Of a DNA stretch of 64,000 nucleotides, positions 7,040-16,269 are shown one piece after another (position 1 is the stretch's first letter; every line of letters begins with the position of its first letter). Made by a program: the position numbers and the translations under genes. The stretch comes from Hypericibacter adhaerens (lineage in GTDB: Bacteria > Pseudomonadota > Alphaproteobacteria > Dongiales > Dongiaceae), in NCBI RefSeq assembly GCF_008728835.1, contig NZ_CP042582.1:1612001-1676000 (forward strand), in the 5' to 3' direction. The notes beneath the pieces are model-generated. The model was not told the origin of the DNA. It did not search any database and saw only the letters and a program-made list of their open reading frames with translations.

Positions 7040-10000
7040 TCAGGAGCCGCGGCGCCACCAGCCGCGCTTGGCAGGCTGCGGCTCGGCTTTCGGCTCCGGC
7101 CGCGCGACGCTCGCCGTCGTCTCGACGCGGGGAGCGGGGGCCGGCTCTTCAGACCTTCCCACGACAGGGGGCGATTCCGCCGCCGCGGCCGGGATGGGTG
7201 CCGGTTCCTCGTGGCGGTTGCGGGCGCCCGTATCGTCACCGCGGCTTTCAGACCGGCTTTCGGGCGCGGCCTCGTCGAGGTCGGCCTCGTCGCTCTCCGC
7301 CGCCTCGGTCTCGGCATCCGCCTCGTCGTCCGCGTCTTCGGGCTCGAACTCGCCTTCGGCCTCGTCGGCCTCGTCGCCCGGCTCGTTATAGGGCCAGTCG
7401 CGATCGAAATCGGCCGGGGTCACCAGCGGCCGGGGGCCGCGCGGACGGTCCTGCTCATGCTCCGGCTCCTGGCCGGGCTGCGGTGCTCCCGCTTCGAGTG
7501 CGCCCGCTTCCTGCTGGCGGCGGCGCGAACGGCGGCGCCCGCCGCGGCGGCCCCGCCGGCGCCGGCGCCGGCTTTCGCCCGCCCCCGGCTGCTGCGATTC
7601 CGGCTGGCCCGCACGGTCCTCGGCGCCCGCAGCGCCTTCGGGCGCTTCCAGGGCCGAGGCATCGTCGGCCCCTGCATCCTGAGACGGCTCTTCCTCGAAC
7701 GGCCGTTCCGATGCCTGCATCGGTGCGGGCCCTTCGCGGCGCGGTTCCGTCTCGCGGCGATGATCCTCGCCGTCGCGGCCCCGTCCGCCGCGCCGGCGAC
7801 GCCGCCGCCGCCGCCGCCCGCCGCGTTCATTGTCGCCGTCCTGCTCGAACCGCTCGCCGCGATCTTCACGCGGACCGCGCGGCTCTGCGACGGCGTCCTC
7901 GGCCTCCTCGGGCTCGACGCCTTCCTCGGCCTCGATTTCCTCCTCGGGCTCGACCTCGTCCTCCGGTTCCTCGATCGCGGCGGGTGCGGGCAGGGGGGCC
8001 GCCGGCACCGGCAGCTCCTCGCCCGGCGCCAGCGCGCGCAGCCGCTCGAGCCGATATTCGGGCGGGATCAGGTGATCGTCGCCCGCGAGATAGACGCGGA
8101 AGCCGTAGCGCATCTCGACCTCGGCCAGCGCCCGGCGCTTCTGGTTGAGGATGAAGAGCGCGACCGCCGTCGGCACCGTGACGGTGATGCCGGGGCTGCG
8201 ATGGCGCGTGCCTTCCTCCTCGATCCCGCGCAGCACATGGAGCGCCGTCGATTCGGTGGAGCGCACGCGGCCCATGCCGCGGCAATAGCGGCAGATCTCG
8301 GTCGAGGCCTCGACCAGGCTCGGCCGCAGGCGCTGGCGCGAGAGCTCGAGGAGCCCGAAGGGGCTGATGCGCCCGATCTGGATGCGCGCCCGGTCGGTGC
8401 GCATCGCCTCCTTGAGGCGCCGCTCGACCTGCCCGTTGTGGCGCTGCTCCTCCATATCGATGAAGTCGATCACGATGAGGCCGGCCAGGTCGCGCAAGCG
8501 GAGCTGGCGCGCGATCTCCTCGGCCGCTTCCAGGTTGGTGCGCAGCGCCGTGTCCTCGATGTTGCGCTCGCGCGTGGCGCGGCCCGAGTTCACGTCGATC
8601 GCCACCAGCGCCTCGGTCTGGTTGATGACGATGTAGCCGCCCGAGCGAAGCTGGACCACCGGGTTGTGCAGCGCGTCGAGCTGGGTCTCGACCTGGAAGC
8701 GCTGGAGCAGCGGCATGCCGGTGTCGCGGTAATGGATGACGCGCCGCGCATGGCTCGGCGTCAGCATCTTCATGAAGGCCTTGGCGGCCTTGTAGCCTTC
8801 CTCGCCCTCGACCTGGATGTCCTCGATGTCGCGCGTATAGAGATCGCGGATCGAGCGCTTGATCAGGTTGGCTTCCTCGTAGATCAGCGCCGGCGCGGTC
8901 GAGCGCAGCGTCAGGTCGCGGATCTCGCCCCAGAGCCGCAGCAGATATTCATAGTCGCGCTTGATCTCGGTGCGGTTGCGCTCGCTGCCGGCGGTGCGCA
9001 CGATCACGGCCATCCCCTTGGGGATCTCCAGATCGCCGATCACCGACTTGAGGCGCTTGCGGTCGTTGGCGCTGGTGATCTTGCGCGAGACGCCGCCGCC
9101 GCGCGCGGTGTTGGGCATCAACACGCAATAGCGGCCGGCGAGCGAGAGATAGGTCGTGAGCGCCGCGCCCTTGTTGCCGCGCTCCTCCTTGGTCACCTGC
9201 ACCAGCATGATCTGGCGGCGCTTGACGACCTCCTGGATCTTGTAGCGGCGCAGCAGGCGGGGCCGGCGCGGCTGGTCCTCTTCCTCGGCCTCGTCGCCGC
9301 CCACCACATCGACCGGGGCGGCCGCGACGGGCGCGCGTTCCTCGATCCCGCCACCCACCGGCGCTGCCGGCAGTTCGTCGGGCCGGGTCTCGGCAGTGGC
9401 CGCGCTGGAATCGCCGCCATCCGCCGCCATGCCCTCGGCCGCGTCGCGGTCGCCGATCTCGTCGTCGGCCCCGCTCTCGGTTTCATAGACCGGGCCTTCG
9501 AGTCGGGCTTCCGGATCGCCGCTCTGGCGCAGCGCCATCGCCTCGCCGTCCTCGGCGCGATCCTCGTCGTCGACCCGGTCCTCGCGGGCCGATTCCTCGG
9601 TCTCGTTGTCGAAGTCGGGGCCGGCACGCTCGCCGATATCCTCGCCTTCCTCCGAGGCCTCGCCCTCGCCGGAGAATTCCGGCATGGCGTAGGAGGCCGA
9701 GGACTCCGGCGGGACCGGGGCGTCTTCGCTCTCGGCCTCGCGTTCCGCCTCGCTCTCGGTGGAATCGATCAGGTCGGCATCGTCGGCCACCGGCTCGGAT
9801 TCGACGCGCTCGGCCCCCTCGGTCTTGGCATGGACCGAATCCTCGGCCTCGTCGTCATCCTCCTCGGCGCGCTCGTTCGCGGCCGCTTCGGCCTCGAGCT
9901 CGGCCTGCAGCGCCTCCCGGTCGGCGATCGGAATCCGGTAATAGTCCGGATGGATCTCGTTGAAGGCCAGGAAGCCGTGGCGGTTGCCGCCGTAATCGAC

Positions 10001-10174
10001 GAAAGCCGCCTGCAGCGAAGGTTCGACCCGGACGACCTTGGCGAGATAGATGTTGCCCTTCAGGGGCTTCTTGCTGGCGATCTCGGCGTCGAATTCTTCA
10101 AGGCGTTTCCCGGAAACCACCACGACCCGCGTTTCTTCCGGGTGGGTGGCATCGATCAGCATATGCTTGGTCAT
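7040..10174 (-). CDS. rne: Ribonuclease E
   Basis: 1044 residues. The start 'MTKHMLIDAT' is typical of alphaproteobacterial RNase E. Layout: first half of the S1 domain (about 35-87), a highly acidic Glu/Asp-rich insertion (about 88-305), the second half of S1 starting 'RRYKIQEVVKRRQIMLVQV', the RNase H-like and DNase I-like catalytic core with 'VAIDVNSGRAT' and 'GLIVIDFIDM', a Zn-link (CRYC), then a low-complexity Arg-rich and acidic C-terminal scaffold ending in a conserved 'GWWRRG' tail. It is the central endonuclease of mRNA turnover and rRNA/tRNA processing. The 5' side has a very long untranslated gap, as expected for a self-regulated rne transcript. The acidic insert is unusually long. 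Confidence 0.95.
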   Translation of the reverse strand: MTKHMLIDATHPEETRVVVVSGKRLEEFDAEIASKKPLKGNIYLAKVVRVEPSLQAAFVDYGGNRHGFLAFNEIHPDYYRIPIADREALQAELEAEAAANERAEEDDDEAEDSVHAKTEGAERVESEPVADDADLIDSTESEAEREAESEDAPVPPESSASYAMPEFSGEGEASEEGEDIGERAGPDFDNETEESAREDRVDDEDRAEDGEAMALRQSGDPEARLEGPVYETESGADDEIGDRDAAEGMAADGGDSSAATAETRPDELPAAPVGGGIEERAPVAAAPVDVVGGDEAEEEDQPRRPRLLRRYKIQEVVKRRQIMLVQVTKEERGNKGAALTTYLSLAGRYCVLMPNTARGGGVSRKITSANDRKRLKSVIGDLEIPKGMAVIVRTAGSERNRTEIKRDYEYLLRLWGEIRDLTLRSTAPALIYEEANLIKRSIRDLYTRDIEDIQVEGEEGYKAAKAFMKMLTPSHARRVIHYRDTGMPLLQRFQVETQLDALHNPVVQLRSGGYIVINQTEALVAIDVNSGRATRERNIEDTALRTNLEAAEEIARQLRLRDLAGLIVIDFIDMEEQRHNGQVERRLKEAMRTDRARIQIGRISPFGLLELSRQRLRPSLVEASTEICRYCRGMGRVRSTESTALHVLRGIEEEGTRHRSPGITVTVPTAVALFILNQKRRALAEVEMRYGFRVYLAGDDHLIPPEYRLERLRALAPGEELPVPAAPLPAPAAIEEPEDEVEPEEEIEAEEGVEPEEAEDAVAEPRGPREDRGERFEQDGDNERGGRRRRRRRRRGGRGRDGEDHRRETEPRREGPAPMQASERPFEEEPSQDAGADDASALEAPEGAAGAEDRAGQPESQQPGAGESRRRRRRGRRGGRRRSRRRQQEAGALEAGAPQPGQEPEHEQDRPRGPRPLVTPADFDRDWPYNEPGDEADEAEGEFEPEDADDEADAETEAAESDEADLDEAAPESRSESRGDDTGARNRHEEPAPIPAAAAESPPVVGRSEEPAPAPRVETTASVARPEPKAEPQPAKRGWWRRGS

Positions 10175-10733
10175 TAGACATGAACTCCATGGCGCGTCCG
10201 GCACGGCCGGCGCAAGGCGCGGGCGGCGGCGCGACGTCTAGTCGGTGGATAGGGCAGGTGCGAGTCATGGCAACCTGTTGCGAGCAAGCGCCCGCGCTTC
10301 CCAATGGGAGAAAGCGCCAGCGCGTTACCGGAACCCTTGGGGCGAGCCACCCGCTATCGAGGGCGGCTGCTGGTCAAGAGCGCGGAAGCGACCGTCGGAC
10401 CCGCCCGGCTCGCGGTTTGAAACGCGAACCTTTCGCCGGTAGGCGTCCGCCCGCGCGCCTGTTGGAAGCGCGCCCGCGGTCTGCCGTTCCCGGCGGTCCC
10501 GGCCGCGGCCATCGAGGCCGGACACGAGGACCCTGGGGCGAACCCTGGGACGGGTTTCACCATAACGACGGGAGTGTTTTTCCACAACGAAGATTACCGG
10601 CCCGGCTAAGAACGGCCGGCAATCTCGGAATTCAGGGTAATATCCCTATAGCCAGCTCGGGGTTGTAGCGTCGCGACTCGGCCGCGTATATGTTGTGGCC
10701 AAGAACCGATATACCTCTAGACTCAGTGTGCCT
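10175..10733. other. Long intergenic region between rne and the amidase; probable rne 5' leader
   Basis: About 560 bp without a supported gene between the divergent rne and amidase starts. Short frames here show no recognisable protein. On the minus strand a weak promoter-like pair, TTGTGG (complement of 10582-10587) and TTATGG (complement of 10560-10565), 16 bp apart, would give an rne leader of nearly 400 nt. Long rne leaders mediate autoregulation in other bacteria; that this one does so is inference. Several GC-rich inverted segments suggest strong RNA structure. Confidence 0.4.
10663..10692 (+). promoter_or_regulatory. Candidate sigma70-type promoter for the amidase
   Basis: TTGTAG (10663-10668) and TATATG (10687-10692) are 18 bp apart, which would place transcription start near 10699. 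That favours the ATG at 10734 over the upstream GTG at 10695 for the amidase. Confidence 0.3.
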
Positions 10734-12140
10734 ATGCAGGGTGGCTATCGTCCTGTCCTGGTTTTCATCGTGTTGGCGGCGCTGGCCCTGCTGGGCGGCC
10801 TGTCGGCGCCGGCGCTGGCCGCTGTCGATGTGCTGGGCATCCGCCTGGGCGTCCATCCCGACAAGACCCGGGTGGTACTGGACCTCTCCGGCGGCGCCAC
10901 CTACCGGACCCTGCTGCTGGCCGACCCCTACCGGCTGGTGGTCGATCTTGAGGGTATCGAATGGCAGTTCGGGCCCGAGGGCCCGCCCCTCGGCAAGGGA
11001 CTGGTCTCGGGCCTGCGCTATGGTACCTATTCGGGCGGTACCCAGCGCCTGGTGCTGGACCTGTCGGGCCCGGTCGCCCTGCAGCAGAGCGCCCTCATCC
11101 CCGGGTCGGGCACGGTCGCCGCTCGGCTCGTTCTCGACCTCGTGCCGACCGGCGCCGGCCAGTTCCAGGCGGGGGCTACGGGCGGGGCGGGGCCGACGCT
11201 GACCGCCTTGCCCGACCTCACCGGCGGCACCGGGTCGGACCCCGCCGCCGGGACGCAGCTCGCGGCAGCCGTCGACCCGGGCGACGACCCGCCGACCCCG
11301 GGCCTCAAGCCCGATGCCGATGACGCAGCCGACCCGGCAAGCGCCGTCGCCGATCCCTCGCCGCTGCCGGCGGCCGGCGGCGCCAGCACCGTGGCTCTCC
11401 TGGGGTTTCCGCCGCCGGTCAAGCCGGCGTCGCCCGGCCTTTCGCAGCGCCCGCTGGTGGTGCTGGATCCCGGCCATGGCGGGGTCGATCCCGGCACGGT
11501 CGGCAGCTCGGGCTATTTCGAGAAGAGTCTGACGCTCGCCATGGCGCTCGAGATCAAGCGGCAGATCGAGGCGGATGGGCGCTTCCGTGTTCAGCTCACC
11601 CGCGACACCGACATCTTCATCCCCTTGCGCGACCGCATCGCCATCTCGCGGGCCGCCCATGCCGACATCTTCATCTCGCTCCATGCGGATTCGAACTTCA
11701 ACGCCGCCCATCGCGGCGCCACCGTCTATACCTTGTCGGAGACCGCCTCCGACGCGGAGGCCGAGGCGCTCGCGACCAAGGAGAACAAGGCCGACCTGAT
11801 CGCCGGCGTCGATCTCACCAACGAGAACCAGATGGTGACCTCGATCCTGATCGACCTGGCCCAGCGCGAGACCAAGAACCAGTCGGTCCGGCTGGCGGAC
11901 TACATGGTCCAGGAGCTGGCGAGCGGCACGCTGCTGAACCGCAATACCCACCGCTTCGCGGGTTTCGCGGTGCTGAAGGCGCCGGACGTGCCGTCGGTCC
12001 TGCTGGAGCTCGGCTATCTCTCCAACAAGCAGGACGAGAAGCTGCTGCAGACCAAGGCCTATCGGCGCAAGATGGCGACCGCGATCCTCAAGGCGATCGC
12101 CGACTATTTCCAATGGCAGCGGACGTTAACGCAGGGTTGA
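10734..12140 (+). CDS. N-acetylmuramoyl-L-alanine amidase with AMIN domain (AmiC-like)
   Basis: About 468 residues: a signal peptide ending 'SAPALA', an AMIN domain (about 30-130, 'VLGIRLGVHPDKTRVVLDL') that targets septal peptidoglycan or envelope structures, a Pro/Gly/Asp-rich linker, and a C-terminal Amidase_3 zinc domain beginning 'VVLDPGHGGVDPG' (first zinc His) with a conserved Glu in 'EKSLTLAMALEIK' and a second His in 'SLHADSNF'. It cleaves the amide between MurNAc and the stem peptide in the periplasm, mainly during daughter-cell separation. A GTG at 10695 is an alternative start adding 13 residues. It is followed by penicillin-binding protein 1A, so a synthase and a hydrolase are adjacent. 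Confidence 0.93.
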   Translation: MQGGYRPVLVFIVLAALALLGGLSAPALAAVDVLGIRLGVHPDKTRVVLDLSGGATYRTLLLADPYRLVVDLEGIEWQFGPEGPPLGKGLVSGLRYGTYSGGTQRLVLDLSGPVALQQSALIPGSGTVAARLVLDLVPTGAGQFQAGATGGAGPTLTALPDLTGGTGSDPAAGTQLAAAVDPGDDPPTPGLKPDADDAADPASAVADPSPLPAAGGASTVALLGFPPPVKPASPGLSQRPLVVLDPGHGGVDPGTVGSSGYFEKSLTLAMALEIKRQIEADGRFRVQLTRDTDIFIPLRDRIAISRAAHADIFISLHADSNFNAAHRGATVYTLSETASDAEAEALATKENKADLIAGVDLTNENQMVTSILIDLAQRETKNQSVRLADYMVQELASGTLLNRNTHRFAGFAVLKAPDVPSVLLELGYLSNKQDEKLLQTKAYRRKMATAILKAIADYFQWQRTLTQG

Positions 12141-12291
12141 CGTTCTTAACCGGCCGTCAACGGCTTGCGCCACATATCCGCCAGGATCTTGAGCGTCAAA
12201 TGAAGTCTCGACCGCAGGACACCGGCAGGGCAGAGTGGAGTGCCCCGCGCCGGTGCGGCCGCGGCGCCTTCCAGGAACGGTTCGACGGGAC

Positions 12292-14766
12292 GTGAAGCGA
12301 GTCATTCTCGGTCTTCTGGGTTTGCTGCTTGGCTTGGGTATCGCGGGCTTGGCGGGCCTCTATCTCGTGTTCCAGCATTATGCGGCCACGCTGCCCGAGG
12401 TCTCGGAGCTCGCGGTCTATGACCCGCCGGTGGTGACCCGCGTCCATGCCGGCGACGGCCGCCTGCTGGCCGAGTTCGCGACCGAGAACCGCGTCTATGT
12501 TCCGATCAGCGCCATCCCGAAGGTGGTCTCGAACGCCTTCATCTCGGCCGAGGACAAGACCTTCTACGAGCATCCGGGCATCGACCTGCCCGGCATCATC
12601 CATGCCGCCTTCACGAACCTGCGCCATATGGGGACCGATCGCCGCCCGATCGGCGCCTCGACCATCACGCAGCAGGTGGCGAAGAACTTCCTTCTGACCA
12701 ACGAGGTCTCGATCGAGCGCAAGATCAAGGAGATGATCCTCGCGCTGCGCATCGAGAAGGCCTACAGCAAGGACCATATCCTCGAGCTCTATCTGAACGA
12801 GATCTATCTGGGATTCAGCTCTTACGGCGTGGCGGCGGCGGCGCTCAACTATTTCGACAAGCCGCTCGACGAGCTGACCGTCGCCGAGGCCGCCTTCCTG
12901 GCCTCGCTGCCCAAGGCGCCCAGCAAATACAATCCCGTCACCCGGACGCAGGATGCGCTCGACCGGCGCAACTGGGTCATAAGCCGCATGCTCGAGGATG
13001 GGCGGATCACGGCCGAGGAAGCGGCCGCCGCCACCGCCGAGCCCCTGACCATCCGCCGGCGCGGCGAGGCCGAGACGGTCTCGGCCGACTATTTCGCCGA
13101 GGAGGTCCGCCGCGAGCTGATTCAGCGTTTCGGCGACAAGAGCCTCTATGAGGGCGGGCTCTCGGTGCGCACGACGCTCGATCCGGTGCTGCAGGGCTAT
13201 GCCGACACCACCCTGCGCGACGGCATGCAGCGGTTCGACCGGAAATATGGCTATCGCGGCCCGGTGACCACGATCGAGCTGGGCGAGGATTGGGCCAAGA
13301 CCCTGGCCGCCCTGCCGCCGCCCAAGGGCTTGCGCAGCTGGCAGCTCGCGGTCGTGCTCGAGGAAGACGCCGCTGTCGCCAAGATCGGCTTCGGCGACGG
13401 CAAGACTGGCCAGATCCCGCTGGCCGAGCTCAAATGGGCGCGCAAGGATCTCGACGACAATCATGTCGGTCCCGCCATCGCCAAGCCCGAGGATGCGATC
13501 AAGCCGGGCGACGTGGTGATGGTCGAGCCGGTGACGCAGGATGCGGACGGCAAGGCCTATCCCGAGGGCAGCTACGGCCTGCGCCAGATCCCCGCCATCG
13601 GCGCCGCCATGGTGGCGATGGATCCGCATACGGGCCGCGTGCTCGCCATGGTCGGCGGGTGGAGCTACGAGATCAGCGAGTTCGACCGCGCCACCCAGGC
13701 GCTGCGTCAGCCCGGCTCCTCCTTCAAGCCCTTCGTCTATATGTCGGCGCTCGAGGCGGGCTACACGCCCTCGACCCTGATCCTCGACGCGCCCATCGTC
13801 ATCGACCAGGGCCCCGGCCTGCCGCTCTGGAAGCCCGAGAACTACGAGGACACCTTCCTCGGTCCCACCACGATGCGCGTCGGGCTCGAGAAGTCGCGCA
13901 ACCTGATGACCGTGCGCCTGGCGCAGGCGGTCGGCATGGACAAGGTGAAGGCGCTGGTCGACCGCTTCGGCGTGGTCGACAACATGCAGCCGCTGCTTTC
14001 CATGTCGCTGGGCGCCGGCGAGACCACGCCGCTGCGCATGGCGACCGCCTATTCGATGATCGTCAATGGCGGCAAGCGCGTGATCCCGCGCTTCATCGAC
14101 CGGGTCCAGGACCGCACCGGCAAGACGATCTTCAACAGCGACACGCGGCCCTGCCCGAATTGCCAGGGTCCCTGGCAGGAGGGGCTGACGCCGCCCGAGA
14201 TTCCGGACGATCGCGAGCAGGTCGTGGATCCGCAGACCGCCTACCAGATGGTGCATATGATGGAAGGCGTGGTGCAGCGCGGCACCGGCCATGTCATCGC
14301 CTCGGTCGGCAAGCCGCTCGCCGGCAAGACCGGCACCACCAACGAGAGCCGCGACGCCTGGTTCGTCGGATTCTCGCCCGACCTCACGGTCGCGGTCTAT
14401 TTCGGCTACGACCAGCCGAAATCGCTGGGCGCCAAGGAGACCGGCGGCGTGGTGGCCGCGCCCGTGTTCCGCGACTTCATGCAGGACGCGCTCAAGGACA
14501 AGCCCGGCACGCCCTTCCGCATCCCGCCCGGGATCCGGCTGGTGCGCGTCGATGTGACGACCGGCCAGCGCGCGACCTCGGCCAGCACGAAGGTGATCTA
14601 CGAAGCCTTCAAGCCCGGCACCGAGCCCAGCGACACGCCGGCAGGCGTGATCGAGGGCATCGGCGTCGCCTCCGCTCCCGACGGCGGCCAGTCCAGCACC
14701 CCCGGCGTGATCGGCGTGCCGAACTCCGGCAGCGGCCAGTCCACGAGCCCCAGCGGGCTCTATTGA
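12292..14766 (+). CDS. mrcA: Penicillin-binding protein 1A (bifunctional transglycosylase/transpeptidase)
   Basis: 824 residues. One N-terminal transmembrane helix (about 3-25) precedes a GT51 glycosyltransferase domain with 'EDKTFYEHPGID' (catalytic Glu) and 'GASTITQQVAKN'. The penicillin-binding transpeptidase domain has SSFK (active serine), an SxN-type 'SRN' and KTGTT. An OB-like insert between the two domains is typical of PBP1A. It polymerises and cross-links peptidoglycan at the inner membrane. The GTG at 12292 is preferred: GGAACGG lies upstream and it places the membrane helix at the N-terminus. The C-terminal tail is Ser/Gly/Pro-rich and disordered. Confidence 0.94.
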   Translation: MKRVILGLLGLLLGLGIAGLAGLYLVFQHYAATLPEVSELAVYDPPVVTRVHAGDGRLLAEFATENRVYVPISAIPKVVSNAFISAEDKTFYEHPGIDLPGIIHAAFTNLRHMGTDRRPIGASTITQQVAKNFLLTNEVSIERKIKEMILALRIEKAYSKDHILELYLNEIYLGFSSYGVAAAALNYFDKPLDELTVAEAAFLASLPKAPSKYNPVTRTQDALDRRNWVISRMLEDGRITAEEAAAATAEPLTIRRRGEAETVSADYFAEEVRRELIQRFGDKSLYEGGLSVRTTLDPVLQGYADTTLRDGMQRFDRKYGYRGPVTTIELGEDWAKTLAALPPPKGLRSWQLAVVLEEDAAVAKIGFGDGKTGQIPLAELKWARKDLDDNHVGPAIAKPEDAIKPGDVVMVEPVTQDADGKAYPEGSYGLRQIPAIGAAMVAMDPHTGRVLAMVGGWSYEISEFDRATQALRQPGSSFKPFVYMSALEAGYTPSTLILDAPIVIDQGPGLPLWKPENYEDTFLGPTTMRVGLEKSRNLMTVRLAQAVGMDKVKALVDRFGVVDNMQPLLSMSLGAGETTPLRMATAYSMIVNGGKRVIPRFIDRVQDRTGKTIFNSDTRPCPNCQGPWQEGLTPPEIPDDREQVVDPQTAYQMVHMMEGVVQRGTGHVIASVGKPLAGKTGTTNESRDAWFVGFSPDLTVAVYFGYDQPKSLGAKETGGVVAAPVFRDFMQDALKDKPGTPFRIPPGIRLVRVDVTTGQRATSASTKVIYEAFKPGTEPSDTPAGVIEGIGVASAPDGGQSSTPGVIGVPNSGSGQSTSPSGLY

Positions 14767-14775
14767 TTTTTCTAT

Positions 14776-14940
14776 CCTCTCCCCACCCTGTGGGGAGAGG
14801 GAGGGGCCCCTTGCAAAGCAAGGGGAGGGTGAGGGGCGCGGTGCCCGCCCTTCGAGAGCACCCTCACCCAGCTCCGGCTAGGTCTCCGCTTCGCTCCGAC
14901 CAAGCCTGCGCATCCCTCGCCCTCACTTCGTGAGGGCGAG
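14776..14940. repeat. GC-rich intergenic inverted-repeat element (copy A)
   Basis: The mrcA-prfB gap holds two adjacent hairpins: CCTCTCCCC/GGGGAGAGG (14776-14784 with 14792-14800) and CCCCTTGC/GCAAGGGG (14807-14814 with 14818-14825). They are followed by a pyrimidine/purine-rich stretch ending in 'CCCTCAC..GTGAGGG' near 14928-14938. Similar CCTCTCCCC-type elements occur near 17745, 41111 and 48230. The first hairpin may also terminate mrcA transcription, but it lacks a T tract. Confidence 0.6.
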
Positions 14941-15034
14941 GAAAGCAACTGAACCCCACCTATTGACGGGCGGGCCGCCTCGGTGCAAGAGAGGCCCTCA
15001 TTTTTGAACCTTGGACTGAAGGCGGAACCAGAGC

Positions 15035-16154
15035 ATGCGCGCTGAGCTGGAAGCGGCCGTCGAGGAGATCCGTTCCTCGCTGGCATTGCTGAGGAGGCAT
15101 CTTTGACTGGGATCACGCGCTGAAAAGGCTCGAGGATCTCAACGCCAAATCCGAGGATCCCAATCTCTGGAACGATTCCCAGGCCGCGCAGAAGCTGATG
15201 CGCGAGCGCAATCACTTGGCCCAGTCGGTCGAGGATTGCCGCGCGCTCGAGCGCGATCTCGACGACGCGCTGACGCTGATCGAGCTGGGCGAGAGCGAGA
15301 AGGACCCGGCCAGCGTTGCCGAGGGCGAGGCGGCCCTCAAGACGCTGCAGAAGCGCGCCCACCAGGTCGAGCTCGAGGCGCTGCTCTCGGGCGAGGCCGA
15401 CGCCAACGATTGCTATCTCGAAGTCAATTCGGGTGCCGGCGGCACCGAGGCCCAGGATTGGACCCAGATGCTGGCGCGCATGTATACGCGCTGGGCCGAG
15501 CAGCATGGCTACAAGGTCGAGTGGCTCGAGGAAAGCCCCGGCGAAGAGGCCGGGCTCAAGTCGGCGACGATCCGCGTCAAGGGCCGCAACGCCTATGGCT
15601 GGCTCAAGACCGAGAGCGGGGTGCATCGCCTGGTGCGCATCTCGCCCTATGACAGCGCGGCGCGCCGCCATACCAGCTTCGCCTCGGTCTGGGTCTATCC
15701 GGTGGTCGACGACAACATCAATGTCGAGATCAAGGATTCGGACCTGCAGGTCGACACCATGCGATCGGGCGGCGCCGGCGGCCAGCATGTGAACAAGACC
15801 GAGAGCGCCATCCGCATCACCCACATCCCGACCGGCATCGTGGTCAAGTGCCAGGAGGACCGCTCGCAGCACCGCAACCGCGCCACCGCCATGTCGATGC
15901 TGAAGGCGCGGCTCTACGAGCTCGAGCTGCAGAAGCGCGAGGCGGCCGCGGCGGCCGACGAGGCCGGCAAGTCCGACATCGGCTGGGGCCACCAGATCCG
16001 CTCCTACGTGCTGCAGCCCTATCAGATGGTGAAGGACCTGCGCACCGAGGTGCAGACATCGGACACGCAGGGCGTGCTCGACGGCGATCTCGACAGCTTC
16101 ATGGCGGCGTCGCTGGCGGCGCGGGTCGGCAGCAAGCGGGCCGGCGTGAATTAA
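15035..16154 (+). CDS. prfB: Peptide chain release factor 2, expressed through a programmed +1 frameshift
   Basis: The reading frame opens with ATG at 15035 and runs 23 codons to an in-frame TGA at 15104-15106; after a +1 shift it continues to 16154, giving about 372 residues, the normal RF2 length. The downstream frame holds the GGQ peptidyl-hydrolase motif in '[15 protein letters not shown]' and a recognition segment '[13 protein letters not shown]', where many RF2 proteins have SPF. RF2 releases peptides at UGA and UAA; low RF2 makes ribosomes pause at the internal UGA and shift, so the gene regulates itself. It should not be annotated as starting at 15198, nor as a pseudogene. Confidence 0.95.
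15091..15107 (+). promoter_or_regulatory. prfB: prfB programmed +1 frameshift site
   Basis: The internal Shine-Dalgarno-like AGGAGG (15092-15097), then CAT, the slippery CTT (15101-15103) and the TGAC stop context (15104-15107) match the classical prfB recoding signal. The shift moves the ribosome from CTT-TGA to CTT-(T)-GAC. Confidence 0.95.
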
Positions 16155-16269
16155 AACCTTTCCAAATCATGACCGGAGGGCCCAGGGCGTTTACGAAGGA
16201 TCGCTCGCCAGGCCCACGGGTTCCCTGCGATAATCCGGCGTCATTCCCCGAGAACTCGAGGCGGTCGCC

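Noticed and set aside
7211-10177. A 988-codon plus-strand frame opposite RNase E
   Set aside because: It mirrors the coding strand of a clear RNase E and has no recognisable domain.
14776-14940. CRISPR or IS-end interpretation of the intergenic hairpins
   Set aside because: There is no regular repeat-spacer pattern, no target-site duplication and no transposase or cas gene in the window.
15035-15106. A 23-codon small open reading frame before prfB
   Set aside because: It is the zero-frame leader of prfB and is joined by the programmed frameshift.
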